Virus record (IMG/VR): IMGVR_UViG_3300042894_006198 | Location: 94,311 to 158,310 of that record | Reading direction: 5' to 3' (one strand) | Length of the DNA: 64,000 nt | Source of the DNA: a virus | Shown here: positions 14,291-23,366 of the stretch, piece after piece | Numbering within the stretch: position 1 is the first letter of the stretch | How the letters are laid out: each line of letters opens with the position of its first letter | Position numbers and translations under genes: made by a program | Notes under the pieces: generated by a model | The model's database searches: none | What the model saw: only the letters and a program-made list of their open reading frames with translations | Told to the model about the DNA's origin: nothing

Positions 14291-16009
14291 ATGGCAGAAC
14301 CTAATCCATCAAATGTAGCACCTTGGTATTTACGTAATATTAATCAAGCACTTGCTTTAGACTCAACTACGGGCAATGTATATGTTCGCACTGATGCTAA
14401 TATAAGTTTTGGCAATGCAAACCTAACAATTGGAAATGTAGGTATCACAAGTTTAGGTAATGTGGTAATAAGTGGTAATACATTACCTGTTACTGTAAGT
14501 GGTGGAAATTTAAACGCTAATGTTACAGGTAGTACTGTATCATTAAGTGGTAACTTAGCGGGTATTACAGGTAATGTAACCATTGTTGATGGTGGTGGAA
14601 GCATTACAATAGATGGTACAGTTGGTATTAGTGGTAATGTCAATATTGGCACAATGCCTAATGTAAACGCTTCAATTTCAGGAAATGTTAATATTGGTAC
14701 AATGCCTGAAATTGAAATTAAAAATGATTCAGGTAATCCCATACCTGTATCAAAAGATACCAATGTTAATAGTGTAACTAATCCACTTTATGTAGAGGGA
14801 GTAAACAATGCAAGTTTTTTTGCTCCAACACAAAGTGATAGTTTTGGTAGATTGCGTGTAAGTAATCCACAAACATTATTTGATACACAAAGTAGATATT
14901 ACAACCATAATCAGTTTGCTAGTAATGTAGCAGGCGCAGGTACATATACATTTGATAGCAACAGTAGCACATTTGCTATGGCAGTCAATACCGCTAGCGG
15001 TGATAAAGTATATGCAGAAACATACAAAGTTTTCCCTTATCAGCCAGGTAAGAGTTTACTAATTTATTCATCATTCTGTATGAATATTGCTAAACCTAAT
15101 CTACGCCAACGTGTGGGTTATTTTAGTAGTCAAAATGGCATCTACTTTGAACAAAGTGACAGCACATTATATATGGTTATTCGTAGTTATAGTTCAGGTA
15201 GTGTAGTAGAAACTAGAGTAGCACAAAGTAGTTGGAATGGTGATCCATTAAATGGCCTTGGACCGAGCGGTATTGAATTGAACCCCGCAGTAGACCAAAT
15301 CTTTTTCTGTGATATTGAATGGCTAGGTGTAGGTAGTGTTCGTACAGGATTCATCATTGGTGGTCAATATATTGTTGTGCATACATTTGAACATGCTAAT
15401 ATAGCAGGTAATACTACAACTTATATGAGTACTGGTAGTTTACCACTAAGATTTGAAATTGAAAACACAGGTACAGCAAGTAGTTCTAGCACACTAAGAC
15501 AAATTTGTAGTACAGTAATTAGTGAAGGTGGTTACTCATTGTCAGGAACACCTAGAAGTATTGGACATAATTTAGGTACTCCTGTACGATTGCCTAATGA
15601 CCAAAGTTTTCTACCATTGTTAAGCATAAGGTTATTAAGCACTCGTCCTGATAGCATTGTATTGCCTACATTCTTTACCATAGCACCCGTAGCACAAAGT
15701 ACATTTAAGTACCGTATATATAGTAGAGCAGTTACTACTGGTGGAACATGGACCAGTATCGGAGCATCAAGTCCTATTGAATACAATTTAGCACCTACTG
15801 CGGTCAGTAGTGGAGAAATTGTTACTGAAGGATTCATCATGTCAAGTAACCAAACTGCGGCAGCTCCCAGTCAGGAATCATTTGGTTTTGAAGTTCAACT
15901 ACAAAGACAGCCTTTTACTAATGTAATGTACGAATATGTAATGACAGCCGCAACTATTGGTACTAACCAAGATGTTTATGCAAGTATTGAATGGCAAGAA
16001 GTCAATTAA
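14291..16009 (+). CDS. Fibre-like virion structural protein, 572 aa
   Basis: The N-terminal 150 residues are a low-complexity beta-repeat region rich in G, N, V, I and T, with two copies of SGNVNIGTMP (near residues 117-140), as expected for a trimeric fibre shaft. The C-terminal 380 residues (RQRVGYFSSQNGIYFEQSDS, DIEWLGVGSVRTGFIIGGQY, VHTFEHANI) match a domain recalled from many large-phage fibre or appendage proteins. Length and position beside packaging genes fit a tail or neck appendage. Whether it binds the host receptor is not shown. Confidence 0.72.
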   Translation: MAEPNPSNVAPWYLRNINQALALDSTTGNVYVRTDANISFGNANLTIGNVGITSLGNVVISGNTLPVTVSGGNLNANVTGSTVSLSGNLAGITGNVTIVDGGGSITIDGTVGISGNVNIGTMPNVNASISGNVNIGTMPEIEIKNDSGNPIPVSKDTNVNSVTNPLYVEGVNNASFFAPTQSDSFGRLRVSNPQTLFDTQSRYYNHNQFASNVAGAGTYTFDSNSSTFAMAVNTASGDKVYAETYKVFPYQPGKSLLIYSSFCMNIAKPNLRQRVGYFSSQNGIYFEQSDSTLYMVIRSYSSGSVVETRVAQSSWNGDPLNGLGPSGIELNPAVDQIFFCDIEWLGVGSVRTGFIIGGQYIVVHTFEHANIAGNTTTYMSTGSLPLRFEIENTGTASSSSTLRQICSTVISEGGYSLSGTPRSIGHNLGTPVRLPNDQSFLPLLSIRLLSTRPDSIVLPTFFTIAPVAQSTFKYRIYSRAVTTGGTWTSIGASSPIEYNLAPTAVSSGEIVTEGFIMSSNQTAAAPSQESFGFEVQLQRQPFTNVMYEYVMTAATIGTNQDVYASIEWQEVN

Positions 16010-16027
16010 GATATTTTAAGATATGTA

Positions 16028-17593
16028 ATGAATAGTAGTATTCAACTTATAAAGAATCCTTATGAACTAACTACGTTTAAGGATGATAAACAGTTACAAG
16101 ATTTTATAAAATGTTGTGATCCAAAACATGGTTATCTATATTTTATGGATAACTTTTTTGTTATACAACATCCCACTAAAGGTAGTATGAATTATCATCC
16201 CTACCCTTATCAAAAAAAATTAATCGAAACCTACCATAATTATCGTTTTAGTATTTCTCTTATGCCACGTCAAAGTGGTAAATCAACAAGTGCAGCAGGA
16301 TATCTATTGTGGTATGCCATGTTTGTGCCTGATAGTACAATTTTAATTGCAGCACATAAGTATGCAGGTTCGCAAGAAATTATGCAACGTATACGATATG
16401 GTTATGAAAACTGCCCATTACATATTAAAGCAGGTGTAGTGACTTATAATAAAGGATCACTAGATTTTGAAAATGGTAGTAGGATAATTAGTGCTACAAC
16501 CACTGAAAATACGGGTCGTGGTCTTTCTATATCATTATTATATTTGGACGAATTTGCCTTCGTTCGCCCAGGTATTGCTAAAGAATTTTGGACTTCTATT
16601 GCTCCTACCTTAGCTACAGGTGGTAAAGCAATTATAACATCTACACCTAATAGCGATGAAGATCAATTTGCTTTGATTTGGAAAGGTGCTAATAAAACAC
16701 AAGATGAGTATGGTAATGAGACAGAATTAGGTGTAAATGGTTTTAAATCTTATAAGGCACATTGGAGTGAGCAGCCTGGGAGGGATGAGGCTTGGGCTGA
16801 ATCAATGAAAGCACAATTAGGTGAGGAGCGATTTAGACGTGAAATTGGTTGTGAATTTGTCATTGGTGATGAAACATTAATTAATCCACTGATGCTTACC
16901 ACATTAGAAGGAATTGAACCCATTGAGCGTATGGGACAGGTAAGATGGTATTCAAAACCACAAAAAGGCAATATTTACTGTGTGGGATTAGATCCAAGTT
17001 TGGGAACAGGAAGTGATCCTGCCGCTATTCAAATATACGAAGCTAATACTACAAAACAAATTGGTGAATGGAAACACAATAAAACAACCATACCTGAGCA
17101 AATTAAACTATTAGCAAAAATTAATGAGTATATTGTTGATATAACCAATGAACCTAATAATCTTTACTATAGTTTAGAGAATAATACAATTGGTGAAGCA
17201 GCATTAATTTCATTGAGTGAATATGGTGAAGAAAACATTAAAGGCACTATGCTAAGCGAACCTAAAGCTGTTGGTGCTACACGTAGATATCGAAAAGGAT
17301 TCAATACCACACAAAAAAGTAAATTAGCAGCATGTAGTAAGCTGAAAAACTTAATAGAAAGTGGTAAAATGCAACTAAAAAGTAAAGCTTTAATTACTGA
17401 ACTAAAAGCATTTGTTGCTGCAGAAGGTAGTTATGCAGCTAAGATCGGTGAAACAGATGACTTAGTTATGGCTACACTATTAGTAGTAAGAATTCTCCAA
17501 CACTTGCAACATTATCATAGTGATTTGGATAGTCATGTTAGGGATCATAGTGAGTATATTGAACCCATGCCTTTTATAATGACGCTTGGATAA
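16028..17593 (+). CDS. Terminase large subunit (T4 gp17-like), 521 aa
   Basis: Motor and nuclease for DNA packaging. The ATPase has Walker A MPRQSGKST (residues 79-87), Walker B LLYLDEF (170-176) and the coupling motif TSTPN. The nuclease half has the first acidic site in GLDPSLGTGSDPAAI, and DD in GETDDLVMA. Length and order match T4-type large terminases. No small terminase is recognised next to it, although the small subunit may lie elsewhere. No intein is present. Confidence 0.93.
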   Translation: MNSSIQLIKNPYELTTFKDDKQLQDFIKCCDPKHGYLYFMDNFFVIQHPTKGSMNYHPYPYQKKLIETYHNYRFSISLMPRQSGKSTSAAGYLLWYAMFVPDSTILIAAHKYAGSQEIMQRIRYGYENCPLHIKAGVVTYNKGSLDFENGSRIISATTTENTGRGLSISLLYLDEFAFVRPGIAKEFWTSIAPTLATGGKAIITSTPNSDEDQFALIWKGANKTQDEYGNETELGVNGFKSYKAHWSEQPGRDEAWAESMKAQLGEERFRREIGCEFVIGDETLINPLMLTTLEGIEPIERMGQVRWYSKPQKGNIYCVGLDPSLGTGSDPAAIQIYEANTTKQIGEWKHNKTTIPEQIKLLAKINEYIVDITNEPNNLYYSLENNTIGEAALISLSEYGEENIKGTMLSEPKAVGATRRYRKGFNTTQKSKLAACSKLKNLIESGKMQLKSKALITELKAFVAAEGSYAAKIGETDDLVMATLLVVRILQHLQHYHSDLDSHVRDHSEYIEPMPFIMTLG

Positions 17594-17600
17594 TAAAGTA

Positions 17601-17608
17601 GATAAATA
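17601..17608 (+). promoter_or_regulatory. Late-promoter-like box GATAAATA
   Basis: Lies 21 nt before the ATG at 17630, after the terminase stop, in a 36-nt gap between genes. The gap also holds CACTATCATAGTG, a small palindrome at 17609-17621. Confidence 0.5.
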
Positions 17609-17629
17609 CACTATCATAGTGGATTTATC

Positions 17630-20026
17630 ATGCCTAAAAGTAATGAATTAATTAACGTCGATCTTGATAATTTCTTGAATGCAAGAAATCTAGATGCTGT
17701 ACCGTACGATAGTAGCGGTAAACAAGTTCCTATTCCTGATGATGCTGAAGTATTTCAGTTTACATTTGCGCCAAATGGTAGTGAACAAGGCACAGCCACG
17801 GTATCAATTGATGGTACTAAGTCATTAAACTTATATTATGATGATGCAATAATTAAAGAAGATGACCACGATGAATGGTTTGATTTTGTAAAATCACTTA
17901 AACGTTTTGCAACACAGCATCAATTAAGTTTTAAAACAAAAAATATTGACAGATTGGCAAATGATATGAAAAAACGTGAACATCTTAAAAAACTAGAAGA
18001 AGGATATTACGGTACACGTCATACAAGTTATAGCGACAAAAACCCAGGTACCGTCAAAATGATCATCAAACATAGCAGACCACTTGATGAGAATGATCAG
18101 CGTTTTCGTAATATTGAAAAGATTTTCCTTGAAACTGAAACAGGCGAGCGTTTTTTGCTTGATACCAAAAAACCAAGTATTGGTCGAGCATATGCACGTC
18201 ATTTAGCTGAAGGTGGACGTTATAATGATGAGCGTTGGAACCACATTCAACAAATTGCTGAAGATATTAATAAATTAGGTGGTTTTGTACGTGCTACACG
18301 TAATAAACAATTCAATGAAAGTGCTGTAAAATTAGTTAATGAAGCACAAAATCATTACCAATCATTACGTGAAACAATAAAACAACTACAAGGATCACGT
18401 GGTTATAAGAATTATTTCGAAAGTTGGAAACCAACATTAAATGAAACAAGTGATGATAGTGCAGTAACAGAAATGTTTTTAACACAAAAGCTAGACCCAC
18501 GTGTTGAAAATGCACTACCTGTTTTAAATCGTTTAGCAAAGAACTTAACAGAAATAACTGAGGTTGCTGAGTTTGAAAGTTGGGCAAATGATATTGTTAG
18601 TGAAGTTATGCACCCAACCCAAGAAGGTACATTAGATGATTTAATCGATTTACTAGGTTCAGACAGTGATTTTTTAGCATTAGGTCCTGATGGAAAAAAT
18701 GCAATTAATGAATTAAATGGCATACTTGATAATCAAAGCTTATATGCACGTTTGCAAAAAGCAGGACGCAGTGACCCTGATCAAGACGCACGTCCTATAA
18801 TTATTGGTTGGATGCAGGAAAATGCAACTGACGAGCATTATGAAGATGTTTTAGATAAAATTGAAAAAGAACAACAGGTAACACCTGCGGCTAAACCTGC
18901 ACCTCAACCTGAACAAAACAAACCAAAAACTGTCCCACCACCTCCACCTGAAGTTGCTGAGGATTATGATCCACGTTTGTCACAGAAAACACAAATTGCA
19001 GGTACCTTACCAACTTATCGTTATGCTAAAGGTTTGTTGGATAAGGTAGAAGGACCACAAGGTAAGACATTAGACTTTGGTGCGGGATTGGGATTAGGTT
19101 CAGCGGAAATAGGTGCTGATAGTTATGAAATGCATCCAAAAGCAGGATTCAAGCCTAACTTTGACCGTGTTGACAGTATACCTGATGAGTCATATGCAAA
19201 AATTGTATCATTAAATGTTCTTAATGTTATACCTAATGATAAAGGTTGGCGTGATGCAGCAGTAAAAGATATTGGTCGTATTCTTATGCAAGGTGGTTCA
19301 GCACTTATCACTACACGTGGTAAAGATGTGTTAGCTGCAAAAGGTGAGCCACAAGATGAACCTAATAGTATCATAACAACTGCAGGAACGTTCCAAAAAG
19401 GATTTAGCCCACAAGAACTAAAAGGTTATGTACAAAATGTACTTGGTGGTGGGTTCACCGTTAAGACTGTAAAAGTAGGTAGTGCACCTGCAGCAATCTT
19501 AGTCACTAAGGGTGGTGAGCAAGTTAATGAACTTAAAGGTAAGATGCCTACACCTGACGAAGTAAAAGCACTGTTACAAAAACAAAAAGATCGTTTTGCT
19601 CAACAAGGTTTTGTACGTGCTAAAGATGAAACAGAACAAATGCTTAAACAACGTGATACGCAACCTAGTGCTAAAGTGGAGGAATATTTAAAAGAGTTTG
19701 AAGGTGAAATTGAAGAGGCATGTTGGAAAGGCTATCATAAAGAGGGTATGAAAACCATGTTTGGTAAAAAATATCCTAATTGTGTAAAAAATAAAGCCAA
19801 TGAAAGTTCAGTACAAGAAGCATCTAAAGATAAAGAATCTTCAGTAACCGTACGTAACCCTGTAGCCAAAAATGCAATGGCAGGAATTGGTGGTGGTGGT
19901 ATGGGCAAACACAAAGATAAAAAACAAGCTGATAAGCGTGGTGAAGTAAAACATAAAAAAGATAAAGTCCCAATGGATCTTGAAGAAGGATCACTTGATA
20001 GGATTAGAAAACTATCAGGTCTATAA
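17630..20026 (+). CDS. Large virion-associated protein with internal methyltransferase domain, 798 aa
   Basis: No whole-length family is recognised. Residues about 455-630 form a class I methyltransferase-like domain (motif I TLDFGAGLGLGS, then IVSLNVLNVIP). A proline-rich linker (VPPPPPEVAEDYDP) precedes it. The C-terminal part has EEACWKGYHKEGMKTMFGKK followed by a YPNCV segment, a Cys-containing motif recalled from structural proteins of aquatic phages, then a Gly/Lys-rich tail ending LDRIRKLSGL. The methyltransferase motif I is degenerate enough that catalysis is uncertain. It may be an internal head or injected protein. It follows the terminase and precedes the ligase-like chimera by one base. 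Confidence 0.7.
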   Translation: MPKSNELINVDLDNFLNARNLDAVPYDSSGKQVPIPDDAEVFQFTFAPNGSEQGTATVSIDGTKSLNLYYDDAIIKEDDHDEWFDFVKSLKRFATQHQLSFKTKNIDRLANDMKKREHLKKLEEGYYGTRHTSYSDKNPGTVKMIIKHSRPLDENDQRFRNIEKIFLETETGERFLLDTKKPSIGRAYARHLAEGGRYNDERWNHIQQIAEDINKLGGFVRATRNKQFNESAVKLVNEAQNHYQSLRETIKQLQGSRGYKNYFESWKPTLNETSDDSAVTEMFLTQKLDPRVENALPVLNRLAKNLTEITEVAEFESWANDIVSEVMHPTQEGTLDDLIDLLGSDSDFLALGPDGKNAINELNGILDNQSLYARLQKAGRSDPDQDARPIIIGWMQENATDEHYEDVLDKIEKEQQVTPAAKPAPQPEQNKPKTVPPPPPEVAEDYDPRLSQKTQIAGTLPTYRYAKGLLDKVEGPQGKTLDFGAGLGLGSAEIGADSYEMHPKAGFKPNFDRVDSIPDESYAKIVSLNVLNVIPNDKGWRDAAVKDIGRILMQGGSALITTRGKDVLAAKGEPQDEPNSIITTAGTFQKGFSPQELKGYVQNVLGGGFTVKTVKVGSAPAAILVTKGGEQVNELKGKMPTPDEVKALLQKQKDRFAQQGFVRAKDETEQMLKQRDTQPSAKVEEYLKEFEGEIEEACWKGYHKEGMKTMFGKKYPNCVKNKANESSVQEASKDKESSVTVRNPVAKNAMAGIGGGGMGKHKDKKQADKRGEVKHKKDKVPMDLEEGSLDRIRKLSGL

Positions 20027-20027
20027 T

Positions 20028-21929
20028 ATGTCAGCATCAATACTGTTGGAATCTGCTAAACCACCTGTTGGTCGTGAATTCCAACACCTTGAAGATTTAA
20101 TCTACATAGAAGGCGCACGTGGTATAAAACGAGTGCTTGAATGTATTGCAGGTATTATTAAACGTCAACCATTAGAAGTAAAATGGGATGGTAGCCCTGC
20201 TATAATTTTTGGTAGAACAGACAACGGTCGTTTTCACTTTGGTGACAAATATAGTCGTGATATTGTAGACAGCCCACAAGCAGTATATGAACAATATATT
20301 GGACGTAAACCTAAGCGCACTTTTGAACGTGAACAATTTGCACGTGATATGGCAGCATTGTATGAAATATATGAAGCAGCAACCCCGCAAGATTTTCGTG
20401 GTTTTATGGAAGCAGGATTGCTATATAAAGGGTCACCATCATTAAACGAAGATTGTTTCCAATGTAACCCAAATACTGTAATTTACAAAATCAACCCTCA
20501 AAGTCAATTAGGACAGCGTATTGCTAATAGTGAAAGTGGATGTGCTGCAACAGCATACTTTCAGCACTTACCTGCTACAGGTGGTAGACGATATCCTGTA
20601 GGTGATTATGCTAATAGTTTTAAAGGTAATCAAGTTGTTGTTATACCACCATTACACACAAGTGATTCACCAAAATTAGAACGTTCATTGCTAGAAAAAT
20701 ATTGGAACTTTGCCAAACAAAAGCGTTATAGTATTAATGAATTTGTGTCTCCAATGGTTATAAAAAAGATACTATACGAATATGTTAATAGCCAAATAAA
20801 TGAAAATGATTTAAGCGCATTGAATAATTTAGGAGATAATTTCACTACCTATGCACGTGATAGTTTATCTGCTAAGGAGCAAAACATATTAGCTGAACAT
20901 TTACAAAATAATTTAGATGGAGCTAATGATACTTTTAGGATGATACGTGCTACTATGAAAATTAAGGATTTAATTGTTGACCAACTTGAAGAAAGCACAT
21001 TACGCAAGTTAGGCATTGAGGCAGAATTACCTGATGGACAACGTGGTGGTGAAGGATTTGTTTATGATATCAACGAAGGTGTCAACCCAATAAAACTAGT
21101 CAAGCGTGGCGCATTTACTAGAGCAAATAAATTTAAGAATGAATCAAAATATTTAAAAGAATCAATTAGTCGTAACGGTAAGAGTGATCGTGCAGTAATT
21201 ACTTTTGGTCGTTGTATGGGTCATCGTGGACATATGTATCTTGCTAATAGTGTGTTTAGCACTGCAAAAGAACAAGGTGCAGACCCTTATGTTATATTAA
21301 GTAGAACGATGGGTGAAGATGATCCACTTACGCCAAATGAAAAATTATCCATCTACCATAAAGTATTTCCAAACCAAAAACAATGTTTTGTTGCTGCTGA
21401 TGATAGTATGCCCACATTAATGAGTGCGTTAAAAAAATTAAATGAATTAGGGTATAAGCATGTTACTGCTATATTTGGTAATGATCGTGCTGATAGTATG
21501 GGGCATGTTAAAGAATACAATGGTAAGAGTTATCAATTTGAAACATTGAATGTTATTAGTAGACAACAAACAAATGATCCATACAAGAATATAAACGGAC
21601 CACGTGGCACTGATATGCGTAAAGTATTAAGTGATCCTAATTTGTCTGAGCAACAAAAATTTGGATATTGGCGCAAGTGTATGAGTCCACAATTGAGCGA
21701 TGATGATGTACAATATATCATGAGCATTGTACAAAAACGTATGGGTAATCAATTGGATGAAGCTGATAACCCAAATTATTTTGGTGCTAATAGTGCATCA
21801 CCGATTCCTGGTACGCCTGAAGATTTACAAGATGTTCGTACACCTGCCCAAAAGCGTAAAGATGCTATCAGAGCGGTTAAAAAAGCACGTGAATTACGCA
21901 AATTTATGGGTCATAATGAAGTACGTTAA
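20028..21929 (+). CDS. Bifunctional chimera: ligase-like nucleotidyltransferase plus HxGH-type nucleotidylyltransferase, 633 aa
   Basis: The N-terminal half carries marks of a DNA/RNA-ligase adenylation fold: KWDG at residues 52-55 (motif I K-x-D-G), EGFVYDI near 342 (motif IV EG-x-V) and IKLVKRG near 355 (motif V). The C-terminal domain has FGRCMGHRGH (HRGH 399-402), the HxGH signature of NadD/NadM-like enzymes, and GTDMRKVL near 535, matching their ISGTxxR motif. The layout recalls DUF6267-type phage proteins. It could adenylylate or ligate nucleic acid and transfer a nucleotide to a small molecule. It begins MSASILLESAKPP, a possible capsid-targeting or cleavage sequence. Start chosen at 20028, just after the preceding stop. 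Confidence 0.72.
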   Translation: MSASILLESAKPPVGREFQHLEDLIYIEGARGIKRVLECIAGIIKRQPLEVKWDGSPAIIFGRTDNGRFHFGDKYSRDIVDSPQAVYEQYIGRKPKRTFEREQFARDMAALYEIYEAATPQDFRGFMEAGLLYKGSPSLNEDCFQCNPNTVIYKINPQSQLGQRIANSESGCAATAYFQHLPATGGRRYPVGDYANSFKGNQVVVIPPLHTSDSPKLERSLLEKYWNFAKQKRYSINEFVSPMVIKKILYEYVNSQINENDLSALNNLGDNFTTYARDSLSAKEQNILAEHLQNNLDGANDTFRMIRATMKIKDLIVDQLEESTLRKLGIEAELPDGQRGGEGFVYDINEGVNPIKLVKRGAFTRANKFKNESKYLKESISRNGKSDRAVITFGRCMGHRGHMYLANSVFSTAKEQGADPYVILSRTMGEDDPLTPNEKLSIYHKVFPNQKQCFVAADDSMPTLMSALKKLNELGYKHVTAIFGNDRADSMGHVKEYNGKSYQFETLNVISRQQTNDPYKNINGPRGTDMRKVLSDPNLSEQQKFGYWRKCMSPQLSDDDVQYIMSIVQKRMGNQLDEADNPNYFGANSASPIPGTPEDLQDVRTPAQKRKDAIRAVKKARELRKFMGHNEVR

Positions 21930-21969
21930 GAATATATATTTTTTGCGTTACTGTTTATCCTAAATACTT

Positions 21970-22026
21970 TTGACACAGAAAGAAATCAAGTAACATTCAA
22001 TCTGTAGTCGAAGTTCTCGAAACTAC
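21970..22026 (+). promoter_or_regulatory. Leader of the gp32 gene: partial promoter and hairpin
   Basis: TTGACA occurs at 21970-21975, but no good -10 box lies 17 nt downstream; a CCTAAATA box lies at 21958-21965. A hairpin is present at 22004-22026 (GTAGTCGA pairs with TCG-aa-ACTAC). T4 gp32 represses its own translation through a structured leader, so this element is a candidate operator. The Shine-Dalgarno sequence AAGGAG is at about 22062. Confidence 0.4.
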
Positions 22027-22074
22027 ACTTAGGTCTCATTTTAGCTACATTTTAACTTATTAAGGAGAAAATAA

Positions 22075-23070
22075 ATGTCATTAGCTGCTATTCGTGCTAA
22101 ATTGGCTGCACAAGAAGCCAAAACCAATGCCCAAGGTTCAACTACATTTTCGGGCGATAACGCAATCTACCCACATTGGAATATGGAAGAAGGTACAACG
22201 ACAACGGTTCGTTTCTTGCCTGATTCAGATGGTTTGAATGATTATTTTTGGGTTGAGCGTAATATGATTAACCTTGAGTTTCAAGGTATTAAGGGGCAAG
22301 CATCAAACCCTGTAACGGTAAAAGTACCGTGTGTTGAGATGTATGGTGAGAATTGTCCTGTTCTTGCTGAAGTACGTACATGGTATAAAGATGAATCCAT
22401 GAAACCCATTGCTAATAAGTATTGGAAAAAGCGTACTTATATTTTCCAAGGATTTGTCCGTAACAGTCAAATGACAGAGGAAAATGTACCTGAGAATCCC
22501 ATTCGTAGGTTTATTATTTCCCCACAAATTTTTGGTGTTATTAAAAATAGTTTGATGGATCCTGATATTGAAGAAATCCCTACACACTATATGCGTGGTT
22601 TAGATTTTAGAATTATTAAAACAAGCAAAGGTGGTTATGCTGACTACAGTACTAGTGGATGGTCACGTAAAGAAAGTGCATTAACTTCAGATGAGCAAGC
22701 TGCAATTGAAAGATTTGGTTTGTTTAATTTGAAAGATTTCTTACCTAAAAAACCTAGCGAAAGTGAATTACGTGTTATCAAAGAAATGTTTGAAGCTAGC
22801 GTAAATGGTGAAGAATATGATACAGACAAGTGGGGCGCATATTACCGTCCAAGTGGTGTACAAGCACCTACATCAGCACCTGTATCACATGATGATGAAG
22901 AATCTTCGTATGTAGTTCAATCTCCTGTAGCTACAAAACCTGTAATCACACAGGTTAGCGAAGAACCTGCTGAAGCAACTGACGTTAAGGTTACTAAGCC
23001 AACTGAATCAAAGCAAAACGTTACTGATGTTCTTGCCATGATTCGTAGCAAGCGTAACGCACAAGCGTAA
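22075..23070 (+). CDS. Single-stranded DNA-binding protein, T4 gp32-like, 331 aa
   Basis: Replication and recombination protein that coats ssDNA. The N-terminal LAAIRAKLAAQEAK is the self-association domain seen in gp32 relatives. The core has TTVRFLPD and a zinc-ribbon-like C-H pattern (VKVPCVEMYGENCPV). It has a flexible acidic linker and a conserved C-terminal tail (DVLAMIRSKRNAQA) that contacts replication partners. Adjacent genes encode an HNH-like protein and a UvsX-type recombinase, the usual recombination neighbourhood. A hairpin terminator follows. Confidence 0.88.
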   Translation: MSLAAIRAKLAAQEAKTNAQGSTTFSGDNAIYPHWNMEEGTTTTVRFLPDSDGLNDYFWVERNMINLEFQGIKGQASNPVTVKVPCVEMYGENCPVLAEVRTWYKDESMKPIANKYWKKRTYIFQGFVRNSQMTEENVPENPIRRFIISPQIFGVIKNSLMDPDIEEIPTHYMRGLDFRIIKTSKGGYADYSTSGWSRKESALTSDEQAAIERFGLFNLKDFLPKKPSESELRVIKEMFEASVNGEEYDTDKWGAYYRPSGVQAPTSAPVSHDDEESSYVVQSPVATKPVITQVSEEPAEATDVKVTKPTESKQNVTDVLAMIRSKRNAQA

Positions 23071-23087
23071 ATAGCATTGTTCAATCA

Positions 23088-23109
23088 GGGTAGCATTACG
23101 ATGCTACCC
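23088..23109 (+). terminator. Hairpin after the gp32 gene
   Basis: A perfect 8-bp stem GGGTAGCA / TGCTACCC with a TTACGA loop, without a long T run. Probably attenuates read-through from the highly expressed ssDNA-binding protein gene or stabilises its mRNA. Confidence 0.6.
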
Positions 23110-23128
23110 AATTCTAAGGAGATTAAAA

Positions 23129-23362
23129 ATGACTTTACCTGATGAAAGGTACCGAGCGTTAAAACAAGGTAAAAAGTTATTGGAAGAACTATGCGACCCA
23201 GGCCGAACCCCACGTGTTCCAAGTATGGTACGTGATCGTGCTAGAGCAGCACTAAAACATTTCCCCAATGATTTTGATATTGATTGTTTAGCAGACTCTG
23301 CACCAACAATTCTTGATAAACAACTATTTAAAGTATATACAAATAATTCTATTGCAAAGTAA
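23129..23362 (+). CDS. BPSL0761-like small protein, 77 aa
   Basis: Pattern PDERYRALKQGKKLLEELCD, then RDRARAALKHFPNDFDIDCL, recalls the BPSL0761 family of small proteins found in Burkholderiales and their phages; the link is from memory. Good Shine-Dalgarno sequence (AAGGAG). It points to a betaproteobacterial gene pool. Function unknown. Confidence 0.65.
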   Translation: MTLPDERYRALKQGKKLLEELCDPGRTPRVPSMVRDRARAALKHFPNDFDIDCLADSAPTILDKQLFKVYTNNSIAK

Positions 23363-23366
23363 AATA

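Noticed and set aside
14344-14763. Minus-strand 139-codon open frame inside the fibre gene
   Set aside because: It is the complement of the low-complexity G/N/V/I repeat region, which leaves long open frames by composition; no start signals.
16028-17593. Intein or intron in the terminase gene
   Set aside because: The frame is continuous, with motif spacing typical of uninterrupted terminases.
20022-20027. TATAAT directly before the ATG at 20028 as a promoter
   Set aside because: It is made by the last codons and stop of the preceding gene, with no matching -35 box and no space for a start point.
21970-21998. Full canonical promoter before gp32
   Set aside because: TTGACA is present but no TATAAT-like box occurs at 16-18 nt; listed only as a partial element.
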